Below, in pieces: positions 22,801 through 32,800 of a DNA stretch of 64,000 nucleotides (positions are counted from its first letter, which is position 1; each line of letters begins with the position of its first letter). Source of the DNA: Limnomonas spitsbergensis. Taxonomy: Eukaryota; Chlorophyta; Chlorophyceae; Chlamydomonadales. Made by a program: the position numbers and the translations under genes. The notes under the pieces were generated by a model that searched no databases, was not told the DNA's origin, and saw only the letters and a list, made by a program, of their open reading frames with translations. Location: assembly GCA_037349105.1 (NCBI GenBank), contig JAYJMM010000090.1, positions 670,001 to 734,000 on the forward strand. Reading direction: 5' to 3'.

Positions 22801-25800
22801 CAAAGCCCTGCTTGTTGTACAACGCAGCCACCCAAAGCCCTGCTTGTTGTATAACGCAGCCACCCAAAGCCCTGCTTGTTGTATAACGCAGCCACCCAAA
22901 GCCCTGCTTGTTGTACAACGCAGCCACCCAAAGCCCTGCTTGATGTATAACGCAGCCACCCAAAGCCCTGCTTGTTGTATAACGCAGCCACCCAAAGCCC
23001 TACTTGTTGTAGAACGCAGCCACCCAAAGCCCTGCTTGTTGTATAACGCAGCCACCCAAAGCCCTGCTTGTTGTAGAACGCAGCCACCCAAAGCCCTGCT
23101 TGATGTATAACGCAGCCACCCAAAGCCCTGCTTGTTGTATAACGCAGCCACCCAAAGCCCTGCTTGTTGTATAACGCAGCCACCCAAAGCCCTGCTTGAT
23201 ATATAACGCAGCCACCCAAAGCCCTGCTTGTTGTATAACGCAGCCACCCAAAGCCCTGCTTGATGTATAACGCAGCCACCCAAAGCCCTGCTTGTTGTAG
23301 AACGCAGCCACCCAAAGCCCTGCTTGATGTATAACGCAGCCACCCAAAGCCCTGCTTGTTGTATAACGCAGCCACCCAAAGCCCTGCTTGATGTATAACG
23401 CAGCCACCCAAAGCCCTGCTTGTTGTATAACGCAGCCACCCAAAGCCCTGCTTGTTGTACAACGCAGCCACCCAAAGCCCTGCTTGTTGTACAACGCAGC
23501 CACCCAAAGCCCTGCCTGTTGTATAACGCAGCCACCCAAAGCCCTGCTTGATGTATAACGCAGCCACCCAAAGCCCTGCTTGTTGTATAACGCAGCCACC
23601 CAAAGCCCTGCTTGTTGTACAACGCAGCCACCCAAAGCCCTGCTTGTTGTACAACGCAGCCACCCAAAGCCCTGCCTGTTGTATAACGCAGCCACCCAAA
23701 GCCCTGCTTGATGTATAACGCAGCCACCCAAAGCCCTGCTTGTTGTATAACGCAGCCACCCAAAGCCCTGCTTGTTGTACAACGCAGCCACCCAAAGCCC
23801 TGCTTGTTGTACAACGCAGCCACCCAAAGCCCTGCCTGTTGTATAACGCAGCCACCCGAAGCCCTGCTTGTTGTACAACGCAGCCACCCAAAGCCCTGCC
23901 TGTTGTATAACGCAGCCACCCAAAGCCCTGCTTGTTGTACAACGCAGCCACCCAAAGCCCTGCCTGTTGTATAACGCAGCCACCCAAAGCCCTGCTTGTT
24001 GTACAACGCAGCCACCCAAAGCCCTGCTTGATGTATAACGCAGCCACCCAAAGCCCTACTTGTTGTAGAACGCAGCCACCCAAAGCCCTGCTTGTTGTAC
24101 AACGCAGCCACCCAAAGCCCTGCTTGTTGTATAACGCAGCCACCCAAAGCCCTGCTTGTTGTACAACGCAGCCACCCAAAGCCCTGCTTGTTGTACAACG
24201 CAGCCACCCAAAGCCCTGCCTGTTGTATAACGCAGCCACCCAAAGCCCTGCTTGTTGTACAACGCAGCCACCCAAAGCCCTGCTTGTTGTACAACGCAGC
24301 CACCCAAAGCCCTGCTTGTTGTACAACGCAGCCACCCAAAGCCCTGCTTGTTGTATAACGCAGCCACCCAAAGCCCTGCTTGATGTATAACGCAGCCACC
24401 CAAAGCCCTGCTTGTTGTATAACGCAGCCACCCAAAGCCCTGCTTGTTGTATAACGCAGCCACCCAAAGCCCTGCTTGTTGTATAACGCAGCCACCTAAA
24501 GCCCTGCTTGTTGTATAACGCAGCCACCCAAAGCCCTGCCTGTTGTAGAACGCAGCCACCCAAAGCCCTGCTTGTTGTATAACGCAGCCACCCAAAGCCC
24601 TGCTTGATGTATAACGCAGCCACCCAAAGCCCTGCTTGTTGTACAACGCAGCCACCCGAAGTCCTGTTTGTTGTACAACGCAGCCACCCAAAGCCCTGCC
24701 TGTTGTACAACGCAGCCACCCAAAGCCCTGCTTGTTGTATAACGCAGCCACCCAAAGCCCTGCTTGTTGTAGAACGCAGCCACCCAAAGCCCTGCTTGAT
24801 GTATAACGCAGCCACCCAAAGCCCTGCTTGTTGTACAACGCAGCCACCCGAAGTCCTGCTTGTTGTACAACGCAGCCACCCAAAGCCCTGCCTGTTGTAC
24901 AACGCAGCCACCCAAAGCCCTGCTTGTTGTATAACGCAGCCACCCAAAGCCCTGCTTGTTGTACAACGCAGCCACCCAAAGCCCTGCTTGTTGTACAACG
25001 CAGCCACCCAAAGCCCTGCCTGTTGTAGAACGCAGCCACCCAAAGCCCTGCTTGTTGTATAACGCAGCCACCCAAAGCCCTGCTTGTTGTATAACGCAGC
25101 CACCCAAAGCCCTGCTTGTTGTATAACGCAGCCACCCAAAGCCCTGCTTGATGTATAACGCAGCCACCCAAAGCCCTGCTTGTTGTACAACGCAGCCACC
25201 CAAAGCCCTGCTTGATATATAACGCAGCCACCCAAAGCCCTGCTTGTTGTATAACGCAGCCACCCAAAGCCCTGCTTGTTGTATAACGCAGCCACCCAAA
25301 GCCCTGCTTGTTGTATAACGCAGCCACCCAAAGCCCTGCTTGTTGTATAACGCAGCCACCCAAAGCCCTGCTTGATGTATAACGCAGCCACCCAAAGCCC
25401 TGCTTGTTGTAGAACGCAGCCACCCAAAGCCCTGCTTGATGTATAACGCAGCCACCCAAAGCCCTGCTTGTTGTATAACGCAGCCACCCAAAGCCCTGCT
25501 TGATGTATAACGCAGCCACCCAAAGCCCTGCTTGTTGTATAACGCAGCCACCCAAAGCCCTGCTTGTTGTATAACGCAGCCACCCAAAGCCCTGCTTGTT
25601 GTACAACGCAGCCACCCAAAGCCCTGCTTGTTGTAGAACGCAGCCACCCAAAGCCCTGCTTGTTGTACAACGCAGCCACCCGAAGTCCTGCTTGTTGTAC
25701 AACGCAGCCACCCAAAGCCCTGCTTGTTGTATAACGCAGCCACCCAAAGCCCTGCTTGTTGTAGAACGCAGCCACCCAAAGCCCTGCCTGTTGTAGAACG

Positions 25801-28800
25801 CAGCCACCCAAAGCCCTGCTTGTTGTATAACGCAGCCACCCAAAGCCCTGCTTGTTGTATAACGCAGCCACCCAAAGCCCTGCTTGTTGTATAACGCAGC
25901 CACCCAAAGCCCTGCTTGTTGTACAACGCAGCCACCCAAAGCCCTGCTTGTTGTATAACGCAGCCACCCAAAGCCCTGCTTGTTGTACAACGCAGCCACC
26001 CAAAGCCCTGCCTGTTGTATAACGCAGCCACCCAAAGCCCTGCTTGATGTATAACGCAGCCACCCAAAGCCCTGCTTGTTGTATAACGCAGCCACCCAAA
26101 GCCCTGCTTGTTGTACAACGCAGCCACCCAAAGCCCTGCTTGTTGTACAACGCAGCCACCCAAAGCCCTGCCTGTTGTATAACGCAGCCACCCAAAGCCC
26201 TGCTTGTTGTACAACGCAGCCACCCAAAGCCCTGCCTGTTGTAGAACGCAGCCACCCAAAGCCCTGCTTGTTGTATAACGCAGCCACCCAAAGCCCTGCT
26301 TGATGTATAACGCAGCCACCCAAAGCCCTGCTTGTTGTACAACGCAGCCACCCGAAGTCCTGCTTGTTGTACAACGCAGCCACCCAAAGCCCTGCCTGTT
26401 GTATAACGCAGCCACCCAAAGCCCTGCTTGTTGTACAACGCAGCCACCCAAAGCCCTGCGTGTTGTAGAACGCAGCCACCCAAAGCCCTGCTTGATGTAT
26501 AACGCAGCCACCCAAAGCCCTGCTTGTTGTATAACGCAGCCACCCAAAGCCCTGCTTGTTGTATAACGCAGCCACCCAAAGCCCTGCTTGTTGCACAACG
26601 CAGCCACCCAAAGCCCTGCTTGTTGTAGAACGCAGCCACCCAAAGCCCTGCCTGTTGTATAACGCAGCCACCCAAAGCCCTGCTTGTTGTACAACGCAGC
26701 CACCCAAAGCCCTGCCTGTTGTACAACGCAGCCACCCAAAGCCCTGCTTGTTGTATAACGCAGCCACCCAAAGCCCTGCCTGTTGTATAACGCAGCCACC
26801 CAAAGCCCTGCCTGTTGTACAACGCAGCCACCCAAAGCCCTGCTTGTTGTATAACGCAGCCACCCAAAGCCCTGCCTGTTGTATAACGCAGCCACCCAAA
26901 GCCCTGCTTGTTGTACAACGCAGCCACCCAAAGCCCTGCTTGTTGTATAACGCAGCCACCCAAAGCCCTGCTTGTTGCACAACGCAGCAGACAAGCTCAA
27001 ACAAGCTGCCTGAACACCAACACTGGGCTGGGACGAGACATTGACCGGCCTTCGGCCGCAAAGCCAAGCAGCAGGTCTTCCCGCACTAGCCCCACAGCTG
27101 AGCTGCCGCTGAAGCACTCTACAATGCAAACCCTCTCTCCCACGCTCATTCCCAACAATGTAGAAATGACAAGGATCCACATAAATCTAACGTGAAGGAC
27201 ATACAATTGACTTGAAGGACTTAGAAATAGCATTGAACGACATGAAAATGGCATGAAGAAAATCCCTGCTGGCTGTAGCCTATGCAGGACCCCCCTCATT
27301 CCTGCATGCCTCCTTCTCTCCCTAGCCCCACACCCGCGAGTGCTTTAGTCTCACCGGGCAGGCGATGAGGTCGAAGCTGCGCCCCTCTACATCCTTGATA
27401 AGCTCATCTGCAACGAGGTTCACGCCACGGGAGCACCGCACCTGCGGGACAAGACACACATGCCAGTTTTTTATGACTCGGCTACAGGTCAGCTACACTC
27501 CGGCCACTGGCCGGAGGCACCATATGTGGCCAACCTTGCTGCTTTGGCCACCAGTTATAGGCCGGTCCAGGTTTGGTTTTAATTGGGCCTTTGGCGGCCG
27601 CTGGACGGCCTCTTTAACTTGTAGCCGAAAAAAGAAACACTGACGAATGTAAACTGAAGGAAGGGTGGGTCGTGTGTGTGTGTTTGAGGTGGAAGGAACA
27701 TCCCTGTACATTCCACACCCTTGATAAGCTCCCCTGCAACCATGTTGATGCCTTGCCAGCACCACATCTCCAGAGAACATGAAATTTATAAAAAAGGGGA
27801 GGAGAGGTGGGGTGAAGTGGGGTTAAGTGGGGTGTTCGTTTCTAGGGAGCGGACGCAATGACCATGTCAGCCACATTGAGCTTGCAGCCATTGGAGGTTT
27901 TAGCGCAATTCAGCTACAATTCAGCTACATCCTGGTTCAAAGCTGAGGTATTAAGTTTCTGCCCCAATCAGCTCAGTGGTGACCGCCCGGCAGTCCCCAG
28001 CTACCTAGCGAGAGGACTGTCCTAGAGGCATGCATGTCAGGGTTTATTTTAGTGTGTGGCAAGGTACCTTTGGGAGCCCACCGGGTGGCCCTAGCTGGGC
28101 TGATTGGGACCAAACCTTGACCGGCCTAGAGCCGGTGGCCCTAGCAGTTGGGTTTGCTGCACCAGGCCCCCTCGGCCATAGGCTGTGACGTAGCTGAACT
28201 GTAGCTGAAGCACACTAAACAAGCAGTAATGCATGTCGGGAGAAGCTGACAGCGCTGTCGCGGCCTAAGCCCATGCCGCACTGATCCCTTCCGACTCGAA
28301 TCCCTGTGGATAGTGGTGCCCAGGTCGAAAAAGTGGCATGCAATGATGTTGAGTATTGAAAGGCTAAATATAGTGTGAGACGCAGTTGTTTTCATTTCAG
28401 GACAAGGGCGCCCCTGGCCTGGCGTGTGACCCCCCTCACTTTTCCTAGTAGATAGAGTGATTATGTGGAGCTTAACCAGCCACAGCAGACACACCTGCAG
28501 CTTGTCCTCCACTGACGCCACCACCACGTTTGCACCCGCCCGCCTGATGACGTCTATCACAATGACGGCCTGTAGGGGTAGGGGGCCCAGGAGGCCAGGG
28601 TCGGCAGCAGGCAGCTGGGGTAGAAAGGAGGGAGGGGGCTGAAAGGCTGAGGGGTGGATGCGCGCCGACCAGTGCTGTGCCGCTTGTGGCTGAATTGCGA
28701 AGCTCAGCTCCAGCCACCTTCATTCCTAGGCGCGTTCAGCTACTTGAACCAAAGTAGGGGCCGGAATTAGTAAAAGGATTCTAGAACTAGGGCGTAACTG

Positions 28801-29603
28801 CAAAACCCTGGCACCGACACCGTAACAGCAGCTGAAAGCAGGGGGGGAAATGCTAGAGGGGGAGAGACACCAGGCACTGTAGCAGGATCCATCGTCTGGG
28901 AGCTGAAAGCCCTCACACACGGATAAAGGGGTTCCTTTATTTATCCACGCCTCAGGGCATTGAGCTGGCTGAAAGCAGTTCATCCACATCTCAGGGTGCA
29001 GAATTTGAAGGCACCAAATTAACGATCTGTCACGGTACGGGGTGCATGCTATGATGCTAGATTCCAAGGGATGGTAAGGGTGCGGATGTGGCTTCAGCAC
29101 CAAGCTGCGCTGTTCCCTTAACCCGCATGCCCCTAGGGGGGCGTAGTTTTCTTGCTTGCTTGCTAGATCCCAAGGGGGGGTGCAGTGAGAGGTTGCGGGG
29201 ATAGTTGAAAATGTGTCATTCGTCAAGCTTGAAGCCTTTCTAACAGCTTCAGCTTTGCTGGTCCATGCATATTTTCGGACAGGGCCAAGCAGTGTGAATC
29301 AGCAAACCAGGGGAAAGCAACCGGGTTCACGGCGCAACGACTTCAGCATGGGTATGCATGGACATGACGCATGAAAGTTTCTCATGCGAGCTGATGTTAG
29401 TTGCCGACAGCAATGGCCGTATTGGTGCTCACCTCCATCTCTTCCGTCCCCTCGCCGATGGGCACCAGCACGTGCTTTTGATCGTGTGCTGAATGACGCG
29501 GCATGACTGAGGCGCGCCTGGATATGCAGGGCAGGATTCTCCTCACAGAGCTTGCGCTCTTAATTGCCACGCCCTGTGCCTGGCAAGATCTACACAAGTT
29601 CAT
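13782..29603 (-). CDS. DJ-1: DJ-1/PARK7-family protein, six exons, with a giant satellite in intron 3
   Basis: Exons: 29603-29433, 28569-28495, 27441-27355, 14790-14668, 14218-14148 and 13941-13782, giving 228 residues; all phases agree. Family motifs in order are HVLVPIGEGTEEME (with the conserved Glu), VIDVIRRAGANVVVASVED, CSRGVNLVADELI, FDLIACP joined to GGMPGAERLRDS, the nucleophile elbow AAICATPAV (with the reactive Cys), VHPAFEDKM (His) and VVVDGNLTTSRGPGTAFEF. This is the DJ-1 branch of the DJ-1/PfpI superfamily, oxidative-stress proteins with debated glyoxalase/deglycase activity. The first 44 residues are rich in Arg, Ser and Ala with no acids and look like an organelle transit peptide; Met34 is an alternative start. 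The third intron (27354-14791) contains the 32-bp satellite. Confidence 0.93.
14070..14160 (-). repeat. Tandem copy of the DJ-1 exon 5 end with its donor
   Basis: Exon 5 ends GAGGACAAGATGGCGGATAA plus GAG and the donor GTGGGTGGCATGCC. The next 45 bases of the intron repeat this as AGGACAAGATGTCAGGCGAG plus AGGCGGGTGCCATAC. It is one degenerate duplicate, placed directly after the donor. Confidence 0.75.
14242..14337 (-). mobile_element. SINE-like element, family A, in DJ-1 intron 4
   Basis: This is the reverse orientation of the 5131-5221 copy: GTAACGGCGCGGATGTGGC, then CGCAGTTTCCTTAAC, then GGGGCGCAGTT, ending in CTTTCTTTCTTTC (the A-rich head on the other strand). Confidence 0.65.
14497..14570. 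repeat. Dispersed CCTCCGCCGAAGCAGGAGG element
   Basis: A short inverted repeat (CCTCC...GGAGG around GCCGAAGCA) is followed by an AACCGCTCGACCCA block. A second copy is at about 61646-61710 (TCCGCCGAAGCAGGAGG, then ACCGCTCGACCCAT). It is non-coding, lies in introns in both cases, and its origin is unknown. Confidence 0.5.
14580..14667 (-). repeat. Tandem copy of the DJ-1 exon 4 donor
   Basis: The exon ends TTTCTGCAG and the donor begins GTATGTAATTGTCCTGCTGG. About 50 bases further in, CTGCATGTCTGTAATCATCC plus TGCCAGTATGTGGCTCC repeats the same sequence in degenerate form. Confidence 0.7.
15590..26992 (-). repeat. 11.4-kb satellite of 355 units of 32 bp inside DJ-1 intron 3
   Basis: On the plus strand the unit is CAAAGCCCTGCTTGTTGTAC plus AACGCAGCCACC. 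The first CAAAGCCCTG is at 15601 and the last at 26961, exactly 355 x 32 bases apart; a unit at 20049 is also in register, so there is no net indel. Variation is concentrated in the stretch CTTGTTGTACAAC (variants ATGTATAAC, CTGTTGTAGAAC, ATATATAAC, TTGCACAAC), with rare CCCGAAG and CCCTACTTG units. The motif GTTGTACAAC is a perfect palindrome. The gene strand has very long open frames (up to about 3,000 codons) because the unit has no stop and 32 is not a multiple of 3. They show no protein character and sit inside an intron. Confidence 0.95.
26993..29432 (-). other. DJ-1 introns 1 and 2 and the 5' part of intron 3
   Basis: Outside exons 28569-28495 and 27441-27355, this stretch holds no further coding sequence that I recognise. 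27715-27765 contains CTTGATAAGCTC.CCTGCAAC, which resembles the part of exon 3 reading CTTGATAAGCTCATCTGCAA, so it is a degenerate exon 3 copy. 28255-28290 resembles the tail of family A. 29071-29166 is a family A element in reverse orientation. Confidence 0.65.
29071..29166 (-). mobile_element. SINE-like element, family A, in DJ-1 intron 1
   Basis: It reads GGTAAGGGTGCGGATGTGGC, then GCTGCGCTGTTCCCTTAAC, then GGGGGGCGTAGTTTTC, ending CTTGCTTGCTTGC. It matches the reversed 5131-5221 copy across its length. Confidence 0.65.
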
Positions 29604-29845
29604 TTCCCGAAATCAGTTTAGGTGAAAATCAATCAGCAACCGGTGGAAATCAATCAACTGCCCGGATCTGTGAGCGCGAGCGCGATCCGACCCCCACAGG
29701 CCGGAAGGTGTGAGGGTGTGACCTGTCCAGCCTGGCAGGTGTGAACATCTGCTGATTCAAAAAAAATGCGTCAGGCGAGGTCTCTGCGGCAAGGCTACTC
29801 TCGATTTATCCAGCCCTCCCTGTTCTAAAGAACCTCTCAAAATCC
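29604..29845. promoter_or_regulatory. Shared intergenic region of the divergent DJ-1 / SNM1-like pair
   Basis: Only 242 bases separate the DJ-1 start (29603, minus) from the first SNM1 ATG (29846, plus; the next in-frame ATG is 29873). Any promoters must lie here or in the first exons. I see no clear TATA box. GAGCGCGAGCGCG near 29671 is a CG-rich block. Co-regulation is inference from the spacing only. Confidence 0.5.
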
Positions 29846-32800
29846 ATGCGCGAGAGGCGCGGTGTTCGAAAAATGTCGACGCTGCTCGGGCTCCGCGGCG
29901 ACACTCGCGGCAATGTGCTGCCCTTGCCGGAGGACCTTCAGCTCCCCTTCGCAGTCGACACCTTTACCGCGTCATCGGTGCACAAACTGCAGTTCGTAAC
30001 CCATGCGCACAAAGACCACCTGATGAACATACAGCAGTACCCCTCCAACAGAGCCATCTGCTGCACAGATCTCTCACAGGTGAGGTCTAAGCAACATCTA
30101 TTTCCAGTGCACTTCTGCCACATAATGGCCAGAGAGTGGCTGAGGTGGCCTGGAGCAGCAAGCCCTACTGTTTGGGACCCTGACTCCTAGGCCGGTCAAG
30201 TTTGGTCCCCATGGGCCCAATGATGGCCATCTGCACCCAAAGGGGGTCTGCTCCCTCCATTCCTGCAATGTTGCCCGTCCCTCCCTGCAGCTTGTGTCCC
30301 CCTCAAGCACCCGAAGCCTCCCGGTGCCGCAGCCTATGGGATACAGTACAGCATACATAATGTCCAAAGCAATAAATCCATTCCCCCCATGGATCGCAGT
30401 GCCTCATCTTTCTCAGTCCTCAAGCACCCAAACCTCGCCCGGTGTAAGGGAGCAGGGCAGTAAAAATAAATATACAACGCTATCAATCCCGGGAGGTTTG
30501 CAATTCCTATCTATTTTATGTTCCCTTGGCATTTGATGTGGCCCTGGCATTTCCTCTTCTTCCGCAGCGCCTCATCCTCCTCAAGTTCCCCAAACTCGCC
30601 CGGTGCCGCGGGCGCTTTATCACCCTGGCTGTGGGCGACGACATAGAGCTACCCGGCCACGAGGGGGGTGGATGGCGTGTGTGCGTGCTGGACGCCAATC
30701 ACTGCCCAGGGGCCGTCATGCTGCTGCTGTATGGCCCTCCGGGATGCACCATTTTGCACACCGGGGACTGTAGAATGACCCGGGAGGTTGTGCAGCAGGT
30801 GAGATCCAGGCTGTGGCTTAAATCTGATGGATCTAGGTCCGATAGTGTGCAGATCTGACCGCTTTAACTCTCCCAACCTCATGCACCCTCTAAATGGCCG
30901 CTCCACCTCTCCCAACCTCGTACACCCTCCAAATGGCCGCTTTGACTCTCCCAGCCTCCTTTCCTCTCCTAATGGCGCTCTGAATCTATTAGCCTCCTTT
31001 CCACGCGTAAAGGCCACCCTTAATCTCATAGCCTCCTGTCCCCTCCTAACGGCCACCTTAAACACCTTAACCCTTAGCCCTAAATTTCAAAGCCTCGTGT
31101 ACCTCCTAACGGCCACCCACGGCATGTTGCCCCCTCTCCGTCCTCAGATCAAGTGGGAGTTGGACCGGATCGGCAGGCAGGCAGTGGACCTGCTATACCT
31201 CGACTGTACCTTTGCCGAGAAACCCATGGTGCGTGCTCACACTTGTCACACTTTTGACAAGTCCATCATGGTGGAGCGTCCGTCACACTCTGCTGACATG
31301 CCAGCAGCAGGTTTCACACTTGGGTCCCATCCGGTCTGAAATCTGAAACCAGAAAAGTAAACTTCTGTCGGTTACTGAAGTCCCGGTTTTGGAGGCCCTG
31401 CCCACTCCGCAATATCTACTATTTTATTTCTCTTTTAATTACTCTTTTATTAACTATGTGCTCTGCACTTTCATCTGTCCCAATTTCGTAGGCAGTGTCC
31501 ACTTCGCACTAAAAGGAAAAGGATTGCTGCCAGTGCCACCTTGGCTTTCAAGCCAGGGAAATAGATTAGCGGTTAGACAGGTCTGCCTACAAATTGGCAT
31601 GCTTGCCTACAATCCATAATGCAACTGCTGCCTGGCCCTCTCTATAAAACGGCATGGGGTGGATGTGCTGCCCTTTTCACGGCATGGGATGGATGTGTTG
31701 CCCTCCCGTTTTACATCTCACCCCCCGCTCTCCCGCTCTCAGGAATCCGCTGGAGCCCCCCCTTGCCGTCTCTTTCCGTCCTGACGTTGATCCTTCACCC
31801 CTGCTTGCCGCCCAGGCCTTCCCTCCCCTCAAGGCCTCCTTAGATTCCCTGGTGCAGCTGGTGCAGTCAGAGCTGAGGCGAGGGCAGGTCAAGCGCTTCT
31901 ATATCGCTTGCGAAATGCTCGGGACTGAAGAGGTGGGCAGCTTGGCAGATTAGTGGGGTGAAGGGCATAAGCTGTCATTGGACCTTTTATCTGATGCTGC
32001 TGTTGCTGCTGTTGCATCATCCATTCATCCACCTCCCAACTCATTAAGCGGACTAGGCAGTGCATACCTCCAACAGTTGCACTGAAGCTGATTTGCGCTG
32101 CCAGATGCAGCGCCAGAAAAAAAATCATATATTCACATGTTCAAATATTCAAACATTCATTCGCCCATCCGCTGCGATACATCTAAAGCGCACTAGATGC
32201 AGCACCCAAGCTTCTTGTGACAGCCTGCTCATCGCCCCTTCTGCCTCCCTCCCTCATGTCAGGTCTTGGAGGCTCTACATGCTGCCCTGCGCCTGCCGCT
32301 GCACTTCGCCCGCCCGCCGCCCGTTGGAACGGAGCAAGTGGTTGCCAAAGGCACTGCCACCTCAGACACTTTCAAGACCAGGAAGCTGTACGAGGAGAGG
32401 TACCGGGAGCTGCATATGCTGATGCCCCTGGTGAGGTTCCTTTATCTCACCTCACCATTTCATGCCACAGCCCCAACAGGGCCCCCACAGCCCTCACAGG
32501 GCCCCCACAGCCCCCACAGGGCCCCCACAGTGAGGGCCCTTCAGTCCCCACTCTTGTGTGCCCCCTCTTGTGCACATGCTGCTGCCCCTGGTGAGCTTCC
32601 TGTCACCTCCACCTGCCTCACCTCACCATTGCATGACACTGCCCCTACCGTTGTGCTGCCCCCACCCAGTGAGGGCCCTTCAGTAGGGCTGGCCGTTGGT
32701 GTGTATACACATTACTTGTATACGTATTTATATATGCCGTATATACGTGTATATTGCAGTCCCATGTACACGTACATGTATGAAATGCGTATATACGGCC

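Noticed and set aside
15424..24495. Single minus-strand open frame of about 3,000 codons with AALYNKQGFGWLR-type repeats
   Set aside because: It is the read-through of a 32-bp satellite with no stop in its unit; all three frames are open for kilobases. It lies within a DJ-1 intron and has no domain character.
15590..26992. CRISPR-like array
   Set aside because: There are no unique spacers; the whole 32-bp unit is repeated with point variants, and the surrounding genes are eukaryotic.
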